DNA from: Arbacia lixula
Taxonomy: Eukaryota > Echinodermata > Echinoidea > Arbacioida > Arbaciidae
Length of the DNA: 64,000 nt
Assembly: GCA_963669155.1 (NCBI GenBank)
Contig: CAVLGW020000021.1
Span: 61,001-125,000 of the forward strand
Reading direction: 5' to 3'
Below, in pieces: positions 12,801 to 24,250 of this stretch (within the stretch, counting starts at the first letter, position 1; the number at the start of each line of letters is the position of its first letter). Both the position numbers and the translations under genes were made by a program. Under the pieces are notes generated by a model. It had not been told where the DNA came from. It saw nothing but the letters and a program-made list of their open reading frames with translations, and made no database searches.

Positions 12801-15800
12801 ATAATACAGGTTCATGTGGGATCTTGGCTTCTGTGCTCAATATCTTCCAGGACATTGACTACAATCGGTCCGTGCTGACCATTGCAGCCCCTATCGGTCA
12901 GCTGAAGACCGCAGTGTGCAATGCATGTGAGGAGGCATACAGGTACATATCAAAATACAGTTTAAGGGTACAGGGCTCTACAAAAAAAAATTTTATCACT
13001 TGCCCTGTTGGGCAAGTGATAAAAATATTTGCTTGCCCTGGAAGAAAAACTGCTTGCCCTGTTTTGTTTTTATTATATTTGTTTTTCACTAATTTTTCTG
13101 CAGAAGCGGCGGCATACCTTATCCTGCTAAATTATACATACTTTACAGGACAACTGAACATAACAATAGGTATTTGACAAGTTACTAGTTTTTGCAAAAA
13201 AATTTTAGGCAAACACCCATGAGGATAGCGAGCTCCATTCTGTAAATGAACGAAAAACAAGTCAGACAAAAATCTTGGAACCAGACAGGATTTGAACCTG
13301 CAGTCTACTGCTTACCGGGCAGCTACTTAATTAACCACACAAGCTATTTGTAGTTCACGGGTCAAGACACGACAACATGGAAACAAATACCCGAAAGAGT
13401 CTCATTTCATCTGACTCATTCAATATTATTAGTGTTTGTTTTTAATCATATGAGTCCATCATGTTTAGCACTGACTCTCCGAACTATAGTACTCTTCTCT
13501 TGCTTTCACTCGATATGAAGTACAGATGCCTGACCTCCCTTAATAATTGGGCATGTTGGGAGCAGACTCTGCTCACTACATGTAGGTAGGTCTAGAGGCA
13601 TTCATGATAACACTGACTACACCACGTAATTTGTAGGGAGCAAAGCTTGTCAAAATGCATGTTACTCGTAAACATGCTGACAGGATTATAAACAGTCACA
13701 TTTCAAAATTAAAATGTCTAACCCTAGACAACTTCTTTGCCGTTGAATTCGTCCAAAAAAGTGATTTCTAGGTCTGTATTAGCGTCCGCTTAGACCCTAT
13801 AGCCCCGGGACGGCTGGGCGGCTAGCTACCCGTTACTGGCCGCCTAGCCGTAGGCTGTAGCTGCTGTGGATAAACTAGTCTAGGCCCATGATCTCCCAGT
13901 TTGGAGCTTGTCAATACAGGAAACCTTAGAGTAATCAGCCCGATATTTCTGGGTAGACTTCTTGGTAGATGTGCTAATTTTACCGTTTCAAGTATACTGG
14001 TAGCGATCAAAATCATGGGCAAATCAATTAAAACATTGCTGCTCCACGGCAGGTATATGTGCTGAACTCATACAACTATCACTTACATACGTTTTCACAT
14101 TACAGTCCCATATGTTGTAATCCACGTAAATACAGTTTATGGGCGCCAGACACACGAATAAACACAGCTGTTCTGAAAAATTTCACATCGCGCATGCGCA
14201 CATTCGTGATCGCAAGCGATCACTCGTATCTGGTTAAAATATCGGTAATGCGGATATCGCGCATGCGCAGAACTTATTTTTCAGTTCAAGATGGCAGCGT
14301 CCACGGAACGGAGTTTCAGACGAATTTTCATGACAAAATCTCAGTGATCTCACTCCAATTTCGGCTGTGTTTGCCTGGTTTGACATGATACGAGACACAT
14401 TCACATTAATTTTCTCGCATATGCGTAAGAACAATGTTATTTTCATATTTTTTGGTGAAAAATAACCACTTGCCCGGACGGGCAATTGTCTTTGAGAAAT
14501 GCTTGCCCGGGCATCATTTTCACTTGCCCCGGGCAATCGGGCAAGCGGGTTTGTCGAGCCCTGGGGTATAGAAGTGGTAATGAATGGCAGAATTTACCAC
14601 TAAATGATTCAGAAAATATAGAGGTTTTGTGCTGCATACATAAAATGGGCTGGAAATACCATGAAATTGGTTAACACTAATTGTGCTATTGGTATTTAGA
14701 ATTGGGCCGTCCACAAGAAGAAAGAGCAAGAGCTCTACTCACTAAGAACATGTTCTTTTGTTCCGCAGACATTTCAAAGGGTCCCTTTAAAATTTTGACT
14801 GTGTAACAACAGACCATGTTGTCATAGTGACCAGGATATGCCCTTTCAGTACACAATGGGCTTGCATTGTATAGAGGCCCATGCTCTAGGTATTAAATGT
14901 GTACATTATGGTGCTAATGCAGGCTTTTCATCTTCTGGAAAGGGTGATCGTCCCAGGTGACCAGCGGCTCAATTTATACCTTTTTCAATAAGAAAACATG
15001 CATTTTAGCATTTTGTGTCCTTTCAAGCAATATCTTTGTTACTGGAACCCAAAAGCTGGTCTGAGGTTATCCAACTAGCAACAAGCCAACAACTAATGTA
15101 GTCAAAATGCATTCCACTCATTGAAATATGATCACTGGAACCTGATACAGATTCTATGCAGAGTTTGCATTCATTTGACTATAATATTACCATGAACGTG
15201 GGCTTTTGTTAGGCAAAATTTAAAAGCACCCTCTGAAATGTTGTCCGCATGACAAAAGACCATGTACATAGTGACAGATTCTATGCAGATGTTTCATTTA
15301 TTTGTCTGTATTACAGACAGCTTATTGGATATGGGCCCCCACACAAACCAGTTTTGTGTCACTAGACATATTGTATCTTGGTATTTGCTGCACCAAAGCT
15401 GGATGCGTAACAACTCAGTCCAGGTTCAGGTCTGCATAAAGACCATTTTGTGTTGTATGTAAATGTTTATTCATGTTGTTCAAACAATATGTTGCCAATA
15501 ATAACCAAAGGTTTGTCGGGTAGCAACAGTGAATAGATTCAGAGTGCATTCCACCTTTTGAAACTGAAATTTTATGAAAAACAGGTGAATGAAATAACAC
15601 TTCACTTTGCAGTTAGAGGGAAAAGTTGTGAATGCATTCCGAAATTGGCTTATTGCTGACCTTTAAGTGGGCATGTTCATGCATAGTTTGCATTGTTCTT
15701 TTTCATTGGCATGATTTGTGTTGAGTCTCAAACCAATCAAGCAACCACACCTTACTATCTAAGGCTCCATTTTGTGGAGTCTTTTTAATTTTAAGTGCCT

Positions 15801-18286
15801 TCTGCACATCACGTGTCCCTTCTTTTCATTGGTGATCCTCTCTGCTCCTCAAGTGGGATGTTTCAAAGAGCTCCTGTGTATTGGAGAGTTGCACCCTACC
15901 CAGGTGAATAAATACACTTCACTTCTTGGAAGGATCATGGTACCCATGTGATGTCTATTGCCTCATCCAGATTACTGGTGCATCAGTCTGAAACTGAATG
16001 GTTAAGGGATGTTGCAATGGTCACTTCAGGCTTCAGTCCAAGATGATTGTTACATCTTGACGTGTTTTTATGCTTCTTCTGAGATGGGAGGCAGTGATAG
16101 GTAATAGAAGTGGCTGGACATAGACGCAGAACTTATGGAAAGAACCAGTGGAGTGGACCAACCAACAGATATGTATCAATGCAGACCCCTCCTGGTACTC
16201 TCATTCGTATCCTAGAAGATGGTTCAGACTACAGACAAATTAACCAGGCACTGAGGTCATTGGAAACAAAGAATGGTGCAACAATGATTCATTTCCTTTC
16301 ACAGTGCATACCCGACTGTTTGGTACATCTGTTTGACTTATGCTGTAATCCCTGGTTTGACCAATTTCACCCTAGCGTTAGGTTTAAGGTTAAGGTTAAG
16401 ATGTTGAACCCTAATCCAAACCCTACTCATAATGCTGAAAACATACAAAATCTAAAATAATTTCGCCACCTTAAACCAAGAATTTACACAAATTTCAAAA
16501 TGGCATCTCTTTGTTTGGTATGATCATTATATCTATCACCATGACGTGTCTGTCTGTTTGTTCCACAGGTACATAGATCTATCCAGCCAGATGGGTGTGC
16601 ATCCGAGACTTGGCTCAGTGGATCTGATCCCCATTTATCCCCTGACTGCCTCCGTGTCTCTCCAGGAGTGTGGGAACATTGCTCGCTGTAAGTATGGTGC
16701 ATCAACATCCTATGAAGAATCAAGATAGAGAACATGAGTTCCCTTAAATGTGTGCAGACTTGTTTGTACTGTTGTGGATAGACTAAATAGAGTGCTGAGC
16801 TTCATACAACCCACCCAGCACTCAACTAGAACATGAAATCAATGAAATATCACTGAAAGGTAGTTTCCAGTTCATTGTGAAGTAAGTTCTTATACAGGTC
16901 AGGGCTCTCGCTATATGGAAAATAACCCGTGGCGCAACCCAATGACATTTATTTTAAAAAGTTATTTTAGCCTTAACTTGAAGCACATAATTATGAATGT
17001 GCTGTGAACGCGCGAACCGCGCGCTTTACGCATACAATGCGCGCGCTAATAGCTAAGGGACAGTGCTTGCATTTACTCCTCGAATGCGATGTCATCGGCC
17101 GCGAATATAGGCGCTCGATTGCCGATCCATGTCCATGTAGAATAGCGTGATTCCATGTCCAACTCTTGTTTCTAACCTGTGTGTGATACACACATCACTG
17201 TTGGCGCTGTGTGTGTGTGTGTTGATAATTCACGCATAACTGCACTCTGTGCCTGTGCGGTTTCTGAAGTGAAATCGGCAAATGGATCACGACTCTTGAT
17301 GGCCTGATTGGCGCAGTTTAGCTTCCTAAAACAAAATAATATTAATATTATTATTAAATATTAAACTATATTTCATCATGAGTTTTGTGTCAAAAATGTG
17401 AAGTGTTCCTCTCTACCAAAAGAAGTGTAATTTCAACATGTGTTTGTCATGATATAGCTTCTTTGTGTTTCTTCCTGTTCATATATTATATTTCTTTATT
17501 ATTTGTTTGTATTTTGCAACACAATATGTTGTTCGACGCTACTACTGGTAGTTATGTCTTGCTTGCGTCGTTGCATGTTTTGAGGGTAATGTCCTTTACA
17601 AAGTCAAGACAATCAAAATGTGTCTGCTGATCAGAGAAAACTGCCTTTTGTTCACAAATGTAAATGACATTTACATGTAACATGGTGTGTTGGTGACTCA
17701 TTGCTGGAACTGATGTCATACCCGTTCAAGAGAACGAGTAAGAGAGATGTTTTATTTAGTGGTGCGATGGTGATGAGTGATGTTGGTAAAGAGGGGAAAT
17801 TTTTTTTGTTTTTTCATGGTCCCTCATTATGAGTAGGCTCATGTTCAACTTATCACCCTTCCATTTCACCCCATCGTGTTTCTGTCAGCAGAGTCATTAT
17901 CCACAACTCCACATGTAACCAGATCTGTTCTTCAATGCTATTCGTAACAACAATCCCCCCTTAAAAATCATAAATGCACAGCGCCGCCTAGCCTAGCCAG
18001 CCCCCAAAACATAAAGGAATGCTAATAGCCTTGCACGCGCACGAGGCATCAGCACGATGCCAGGACACGTGGTCTGCCGACACAAGTATGCAAGCTCCGG
18101 CAAAAAATTCCATGCTTTATCATGATTGGTCACTATTGCGCATATCCGAAAACTCATTAACCAATGACACTCTGTATAGTGTTTTCCTTGGAAAGCACGC
18201 TTATTGGCAAGCATAAACATCACACGCCCTGAGAGACTACCGTGAGAACCGTTCTCTTTCCCTGCCTCGATCTTCTCTTTACCTAG

Positions 18287-18321
<35 letters not shown>

Positions 18322-21111
18322 ATTCCCTCTCCTTTTCTGTCTCTGCCTAGCCCATGAATGCAGTGCGCCCAAGAACTTAGGAATTTGAGATGGTGTAAGA
18401 TTACAAGTTGCCGGCGCGCACGAGGTATGCGCACGCTCGTAAATCTGACATGCCATTGTGACAGCCATAATAAACAAAGGCGAAGCTTTTGGTTACCATT
18501 GGTTACTGTTCCTCATTCTGTGACTGAAGTATGTTAGATATCAGGCTTAACTTTCGCATGATCTTAATAGTGTACATTATCATTTGCTGCAGGTCTCGAC
18601 CTCAAATTCTCTCAGCCTCTAATCTTCTTTTAACTTTCTTGATCTCTCGCAAACTTCTCTTTTTCTTTCCCTGCATCTGTCTTCTTTCTACCTCTCAATC
18701 ACTCTGCTCTTTTTCTTTCTGTCTTTCTCTATCTTCTTTTTACTCTCGTTCCCTCTCTCTCCATCTTCCTATCTCTATCAACTCCTCTCTCGTTTTCTTT
18801 CCCTGCCTCTCCCGCTATCTTCTTTCTACCGCTCTCCTTTCCTCTCTTGTTATTTCTCTGCCTCTGCCTTGATCTTCTCTTTATCTTTCTCTCCTTTTCT
18901 ATTATTCTTTCTCTGCCTCTGCCTCTATCTTCTCTCCACCACCCCCCTCTCTCCTTTCCCCCTTTTCTTTCTCTGCCTATTCCTCTACTTTCTTTCTAGC
19001 TCTCCCCTTTCCTCCCTCTTTCTTTCTCTTTCTTTGCTTGTCTTCTTTCTACCACTCACTCACTCCCTTTCCTCATTTTCTTTCTCTGCTGTTCTCTATC
19101 TTCTTTTTACTCTCGTTCCCTCTCTCTCCATCTTCCTATCTCTATCAACTCCTCTCTCGTTTTCTTTCCCTGCCTCTCCCGCTATCTTCTTTCTACCGCT
19201 ATCCTTTCCTATCTTGTTCTTTCTCTGCCTCAGCCTTGATCTTCTCTTTACCTTTCTCTCCTTTCCTATTCTTTCTCTGCCTCTGCCTCTGTCTCTCTCT
19301 ACCACCCACTCTCTCTCTCTCTCCTTTCCCCTTTTTCTTTCTCTGCCTATTCGTCTAATTTCTTTCTAGCTCTCCCCTTTCCTCCCTCTTTCTCTCTCTT
19401 TCTTTGCTTGTCTTCTTTCTACCGCTCACTCACTCCCTTTCCTCGTTTTCTTTCTCTGCTTTTCTCTATCTTCTGTTTACTCTCGTTCCCCCTCTCTCTC
19501 TCCCCATCTTCCTATCTCTTATTGTAAGATGTCTGCACTGTGGTGATGTTGATTGTTTATTAAAGATGGGTAGCGTGGTCTTTCAGTGAGACTCTTAACT
19601 AATAGTACAAATGTAGAAGACGACGATAAAGATGTAGACGGATAGAGACGATGAATTAGAGTTGACGATCCTTTATTGAATGTATCTCGTGGATGTACAT
19701 TTCATGATCTGGAACAGTCATATATCAATGGTACACGATGGTTGAGTAATACAGCTGTTGAATATATATAAAGAAGTAGGTATGTTGTAATAGCTAAAAT
19801 GATGCTGTGGTCCCTCTGTGACATGGCACTTTAAACCTACACGAGGCGGCTAAAGAGAGATGCGACTATCCCTGATGGTGGTATAGAAGCAGAGTCCTTT
19901 ATTCTGGACTGGGTGTGGAGTTTATACCAGGGAGTAATATATATGGGAGGAATTTAGTAGGAAGGGAGTACAGATAACCACTAGGGAGGAGAGAGCGGGA
20001 GAGAGGATGAGAGTAAAACCGAGAGAGAAAGAGTGAATATATGGTCCCTGTGTCCTTGGCTTTATTGCCTGACAACAGAGAGAGAGAAAGGGAGAGAAGG
20101 TGTGTGTGGGGGACATTAAAGGGAGGGGTATGGTGAGATCTTACATTATCAACTTCACTCTCTCTTCCCTCCTTTATCTCTCCATCACTCCTTGTTTTGC
20201 CTTTTCATCTCTCTTCCTCCAGTTTTCTCCATTCCCCCCCCCCCCCTCCTTCTGTACATCATGCTAAAATGCCGAGGTCTATGGTCGCAAGAGGGATTTA
20301 TCATGGTCTATATCTGTGCACTGCGCTTAATTGCGACCAATAAACAGCTGGCCAATTATGTAAGCTGGCCAACTTGATGGACTGAAAATATTTCAATATA
20401 AGGTGAATCATAAAGACGTAATCTTTGCTTTGAGTCACATTTTTTTTTATGAATGAAACATAACATTAATTCATCAACTCACTAGTAGGCCTAAGTCTTA
20501 CCAGACAGCTGCGTATACCTCCAAGTCTACGTCGGTGTCATAATACCCAGAGGTTATCACGATGGCTTTACTATAGTTACTATGAGTCAAAGATGCATTG
20601 TAAACTACATGTACGCACAGAGTCAAGTCATTTACCAACAGATTTGTAAACAAAATAACTCAAAGCCTGCATAAATTTGCAATCAAAATCCCCAATACTT
20701 CACTTGTGCTTCATGACCTCATGAGGTCAGATTCAGTGTTAGGTCAGATGGGGACACCTCTGGGGTGAGGATGGTGATAAATCTGTAATTAATCTGTTGT
20801 CTTGCCAATGGCTTGGAGCCCAGGACCCAGGGGACTGATAAGAAACTGAGTCGCTTGTCTGTCTTCACCTCCGAATGGACCACTAAGCTTGTGGAATGCC
20901 ACGAGTTGAGCAAACTCCGATCGGTAGCGTGGATTGCGCAACACGTGGTTATGCAAGTTAAGACATGTGGTTTCGATTTGTCTCAACTCCGACCTCCCTT
21001 CTCTCTCTCCCTCTCTCTTTCTAAATATATCGTCTCGTCCATCCACTCTCTCTTTCCCTCTCTCTCCCCGATGTTCGAAGTGGAAGTGTGTGCCGGGGTA
21101 GAGTGGCCATG

Positions 21112-21142
<31 letters not shown>

Positions 21143-23571
21143 TCGTGGTCATATTCTGTGTGTGGGTGTGTGTGTGTGTACCTTGGGAGTATTGACGGGG
21201 TATCATGCGGCTCGAGTTGTTCCAGTTCTACCACTGGGTTCTTGTGTGCGCTGAACATGTGCAGCAATGACCGATGGATGGCTCTGCTTGCATTGCATGT
21301 ATGTACGGTAATCGGGCGATTCGCACAGGCACATTCAGTGGTTTAGATATTCCCTGCTCTGCCGGTGCGCGCTAAAGCTGGAATCGTACTTTGAACAACA
21401 AACTATAAGACACGCGGCGCTATGTTTTTAAATTGAAATAGGCGTGGCGGTATTTGTTTAATATTAATAACTCGTGGCGCTGGTTTGGGTCAACCACAGA
21501 ACCCGTGGCGGCACCGCCACTGGTTCTCAACGGTGGCGAGAGGCTTGATACAGGTTTCTGTATGGTGTTAATACATTTTGTTGATGAACTGCAAAAGGGG
21601 TACATTACCTTAACTACCTTCAATTAGAAATTGACCTCTTATACAAGAAAGAGAGGTCATAATCATGACACATTAGCCCCGTTCATATTCATATACATAA
21701 GCAAGCTCCCAACGAGCCACAAACGCACCGTTCATATACACCTCTAAAAGCTGTAATGTTGCGGTGTTTTGGACAGCTGCACTCTCTCCAAACCGATGGT
21801 GACATGTTCCACTCAGCCATACGAGCGGTGGGTTAGCAACACACAAGCCAGAGTGCGATGCACAAGGCGCAACATTTACGCCTATTTTGCGGACGCAGTT
21901 TATAAGATTCACTTACCGCAGTATTGCCGTTTTACTAGGTTTCGATCCACAAAAAAGCCGCAAAATAAGCGCAAGAAAGGAGGAAGCAAATACCGCATTA
22001 TTTGAGAGATTCCCGTACGTATACGCAGCTATCGGTAATTCATCAGCAAAATTGCCGCAAATGTTGCGCCTTTTTCGCAGATAGGCAGTGTATATGAACA
22101 GGGTTTTTGATGTGCTAACCAGGAATGTACTAGGTGTTGAGCATCATGTCTTCCCTTCATACATCAGAAAGAGTCAAACTATTATTCATGCCTGTGTGTT
22201 TCTTGCTGCAGCCATTGCCGATGACCTTGTGAAGAGGGTGCCCGGTACGTCCTTCTTCCTGTTTGGGCCCGCTGACCAGCCTGACCATCGGGCCCTGGTG
22301 CCCAGACGCAAGGCCGTGGGCTGGTTCAGGGGCAGACACGGTATTGACTGGTCTGCATTCAGCCATGATGTGGGCTTGCCTCCATCGTCTAGGTACGGGC
22401 TCACAGGTATGTCTTACACAGTGCCCTCACCACGATTGGTTATGCGTCTGGTGAGAGATTTAGCACGGCTTGTAAGCTGTTGGGCAATTCTAAACCAACT
22501 TATTAAATAAGTGGGTCTGTCTGCAGTAGACTACTGTATACGCCATATTTTTTGTGAATCAGGACTTCTCAACAATTTCATGAGTGGTTAAATTTGCGAT
22601 CGTCGAGTACTTGTATTAATAGTACCTGCGTTGGAGCATGTCGTATTCATAATTTTGAGTGTTGTTAAATTGGGGAATAGTCCAGACTTGCAAAATTCGC
22701 AAAAAAAAAATAAAAATATATGGCACATATATGTGATACAGTAATCCAAATTATTCAATAAAGAGGTCTGTCTGTAGTAGACTAATCATTCTCAATTTCT
22801 TTCTGGCTGAAACGGAATGAGAACAGAGGAGAACGAGAAATTGACTAGAATGTGTGCTTATTTTTCAGTTAGGATCAGAATTGTCCCAATAGCCTAAGAG
22901 AGACTCTGCAAAGAAGTGTTCAAATTGTTTGACAAAATATTCAGTGGTTTAAAACTGAGGCTCCTTCCCTTTCTTCCCTTTCCCTTTCCCGATGCCAATT
23001 CCTTTGAGCTGTAGTGTAGATGCAATTTATCTACAGCTGCCAACTAGTGATGTAAATTAACCTTTATCGAATCAAAATTGAATGGATGTTGTACCCTATC
23101 CACCTTCCTATGGCTGTCTTCACAGGAGTGGGAGCCTCTCACTATGTGACCAACTGCAACGTGACCATCGCTACCCAGGACCTGTCTCTCGGCCGCTCCA
23201 TCGCTGCAGCCATCAGAGCCACGACTCCTGGAGGCCTGCCTGGCGTGCAAGCCATGGCTTTCCCCCACGAGGGCAACGTCGAGATCGCCTGCAACGTCGA
23301 CAGCATCGCTTTGTCCAGTACCCGTGGCAACGGCCAGTGTGGATCGTCAGAGGGAGAGACGGTGGAGATGGATAGTCCAATCGTGCTTGACTACACCGCT
23401 CCAGATGTCATCGAGGGACGCGTGAGAGAGCTGGCTGCAGAGAACCGGATTGAACTGGTTGGGACTGCCCTGATTGGGTTCAGGCCAGAGGAGGCCTGCA
23501 GGCTGGCTGTGCAAGCATTACAAACCGGTCAGGACCAGTTATGGAGAACACGCGGTGTGAGATTGATGTGA
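9859..23571 (+). CDS. FTCDNL1: Formiminotransferase-domain protein (FTCDNL1-like), complete, 5 exons
   Basis: The protein is homologous to the formiminotransferase part of formimidoyltransferase-cyclodeaminase, which moves the formimino group from formiminoglutamate to tetrahydrofolate in histidine breakdown. The role of the stand-alone FTCDNL1 protein is less settled. Coding exons are 9859-9961, 12801-12942, 16569-16687, 22212-22406 and 23126-23571. All have GT/AG borders and together give 334 residues. Visible marks are ICLLNISEA (about 8-16), VLNIFQDIDYNRSVLTI (N-terminal subdomain), MGVHPRLG (90-97, the family's HPRxG motif) followed by VDLIPIYPL, and a C-terminal subdomain from about residue 187 ending near the stop. 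The cyclodeaminase half is absent. An in-frame ATG at 9796, just after a stop, would add 21 residues. I prefer 9859 because relatives begin close to the LLN strand. The introns are packed with repeats. No AATAAA or ATTAAA lies between the stop and 24207. Confidence 0.92.
10118..10470. repeat. Hairpin plus dispersed AATAGTACGGGGCTAAG repeats
   Basis: A palindrome at about 10118-10164 (GTACTATAGGTGAGGCTAAG facing CTTAGCCCCACCTATAGTAC) is followed by at least four further copies of a GTACGGGGCTAAG-type motif or its variants up to about 10465. The cluster sits in intron 1 of the formiminotransferase gene. It may be a degraded foldback element. Confidence 0.6.
10928..11930. repeat. ~1-kb palindromic foldback repeat
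   Basis: The left arm (about 10928-11400) and right arm (about 11440-11930) are reverse complements with scattered mismatches. Paired landmarks include GTCGACATTTACC and GGTGAATGTCGAC-type blocks, CTCCCCCCATAGAAGG and CCTTCTATGGGGGGAG, and GAGCGAGATATGACGAAGTT with its complement. The centre contains the perfect palindrome ATCATAGTCCGCGGACTATG (from 11441). Short frames on the minus strand in both arms are by-products of the symmetry. It lies in intron 1 of the formiminotransferase gene. Confidence 0.8.
11933..12335. repeat. Two ~200-bp direct tandem repeats
   Basis: Two copies (about 11933-12130 and 12131-12335) both run through TGCGAAGTCCGTA, GATTTCT, CGTCACTTTG and GACGAATAGCTCAAATGTTT, and end in AGCTTACnTAT. 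They abut the right arm of the palindrome and also share the GAAGGGTCAG(C/G)ATCCAGCAA phrase found inside it, so they probably belong to the same element family. Confidence 0.7.
12971..14563. mobile_element. Non-autonomous hAT-like element, 1.6 kb, with 5-bp flanking duplication
   Basis: The element begins CAGGGCTCTACAAA and ends TTTGTCGAGCCCTG, as in hAT-type CAGGG termini. GGGTA occurs immediately outside both ends (12966-12970 and 14564-14568), consistent with a 5-bp target-site duplication. Both subterminal regions carry repeated CTTGCCCGGGC-type motifs on opposite strands. No transposase-like frame is present. It starts 28 bp after the exon 2 splice donor of the formiminotransferase gene and contains the tRNA-like sequence at 13275-13350. 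Confidence 0.75.
13275..13350 (-). other. tRNA-like sequence or tRNA-derived SINE piece
   Basis: On the minus strand there is a perfect RNA polymerase III B box (GGTTCAAATCC). A five-pair anticodon-type stem GCTGC/GCAGT lies around the seven-base loop CCGGTAA, with GGT at the anticodon position. A T-arm follows. The expected acceptor stem does not form and base 33 is C instead of T. I therefore call it a tRNA-like pseudogene or SINE head, not a working tRNA. Confidence 0.5.
14569..16568. other. Intron 2 remainder, no gene recognised
   Basis: This is single-copy-looking intron sequence. Two diverged related patches (about 14760-14840 and 15215-15290) share TTTAAAA, TGAAATGTTGTC-like and ACAAnAGACCATGT stretches. 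A frame at 16110-16460 has no family resemblance I can name. A short TTAAGG/AACCCTAA-like run near 16380-16430 is too degenerate to call telomeric. Confidence 0.4.
18287..18320. repeat. (CT)n microsatellite
   Basis: A run of CT dinucleotides of about 34 bases in intron 3 of the formiminotransferase gene. The sequence from 16688 to here holds no recognised gene; a locally CpG-rich patch lies near 17000-17200. Confidence 0.9.
18600..19530. repeat. Polypyrimidine tract with ~368-bp higher-order repeat
   Basis: About 930 bases of nearly pure C/T on the plus strand. It is not random: the phrase TACTCTCGTTCCC followed by CATCTTCCTATCTCT recurs at 18741, 19108 and 19478, a period of 367-370, with matching text around it. 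Long open frames here, rich in Leu/Ser/Phe on plus and Arg/Glu on minus, are composition artefacts. Such purine/pyrimidine strand bias can form triplex DNA. Confidence 0.85.
19531..21000. other. Intron 3 segment, no gene recognised
   Basis: No coding frame with family resemblance. A poly-C run lies near 20236. Purine-rich and pyrimidine-rich patches lie near 19980-20130 and 20160-20250. Confidence 0.4.
21113..21180. repeat. (TG)n microsatellite
   Basis: Two TG runs of roughly 26 and 20 bases separated by a short spacer, in intron 3. A CT-rich stretch precedes them at about 21000-21065. Confidence 0.85.
21675..22104. mobile_element. MITE-like element with inverted ends, ~430 bp
   Basis: The ends are CCCCGTTCATATnCATATACA on the left and GTGTATATGAACAGGG on the right, so they are inverted with a small gap. 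The interior has several GCGGCAA/TTGCCGC-type inverted motifs and no transposase frame. The flanks TTA and TTT would weakly suit a 3-bp target duplication. It is in intron 3, 107 bp before exon 4. Confidence 0.6.
22937..23026. repeat. Half copy of the 9194-9417 MITE
   Basis: TCAGTGGTTTAAAACTGAGG, the CCCTTTCTTCCCTTTCCC stretch and CCAATTCCTTTGAGCTGTAG match the right end of the element at 9194-9417. The left half is missing. It sits about 100 bp before the last exon of the formiminotransferase gene. Confidence 0.7.
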
Positions 23572-23940
23572 TGACCGCTTTGTTACAATGTGTGGTTGAT
23601 GATACCTTGTGAGAACTCTCAAAGCTTCTTTGTCGACATGTGAACAATGGGAAAGAACTCAAATGACTGTCGTTCTTTATTTTCACTTTGTTGTTGACCA
23701 CTATTGTAATGAAGAACATTAACGTCAGCTCTTGCACTAGAACGTGTTTAACTTGGACTATTCTTTGTTAATCCTGTGACATACTTTCATCAAAAGATGA
23801 TTGCAACTGACTATTATATATTGGACAAACATTAACATTATATACAACAAAATATAGCCTCTGTGGGACTAAGGGACAATGAAACTGCACATGAGCACAT
23901 TGTATTCATGGACGGACAAGATCGTAGGATGTGAACAAGG

Positions 23941-24027
23941 TTTGATCCAGTCTGATCTGGTCTGATCCAGTCTGCTCCAGTCTGATCCGGTCTGATCCGG
24001 TCTGCTCCAGTCTGATCTGGTCTGCTG
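23941..24027. repeat. 10-bp minisatellite in the 3' flank of the formiminotransferase gene
   Basis: About eight to nine head-to-tail copies of a TCTGATCCGG/TCTGCTCCAG decamer lie 370 bp after the stop codon, probably inside the 3' UTR. Confidence 0.8.
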
Positions 24028-24207
24028 AGAGTGTTCAAGTCTTCCAGAAGTCTTCCCAGAATCCAAGCCCTTGTGGGAGTCGGCAGTAAGAAGCAAGCGA
24101 CGGAAGGTGTGGATCAGTCCAGGTTTGTGGTATGAATGGCATCATGCAAAGTGATGCGCCCAGAATGAAGGAATTAATTACTTAGTTTTGCACAGTTTGT
24201 GATAAAG

Positions 24208-24250
24208 TACAGTACCGCTCGGCCCTGAGTGTTTACACGTTTACCTGTTT
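24208..24250. repeat. Left terminal inverted repeat of the giant element
   Basis: Matches the reverse complement of 59798-59840 at 41 of 43 positions. The differences are CGG/CAG and CCCTG/CCCCG near the outer end. It lies 637 bases after the formiminotransferase stop codon. Confidence 0.85.

Noticed and set aside
16380..16440. Telomere-like TTAAGG/AACCCTAA run
   Set aside because: Only a few imperfect units with mixed register; well within chance for intron sequence.
18531..19589. Long plus-strand open frames rich in Leu, Ser and Phe
   Set aside because: They lie in a polypyrimidine repeat; open frames are expected from the composition and overlap in two phases.
16904..21553. A 4.6-kb hAT-type element bounded by CAGGGCTCTCGC and GCGAGAGGCTTGA
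   Set aside because: The right end lacks the expected GAGCCCTG and no target duplication is visible; the shared CCGTGGCGC phrases suggest related repeats but not one element.
23044..23375. Alternative frames over the last exon of the formiminotransferase gene
   Set aside because: The frame joined to exon 4 matches the family to the stop codon; the others are shadows.
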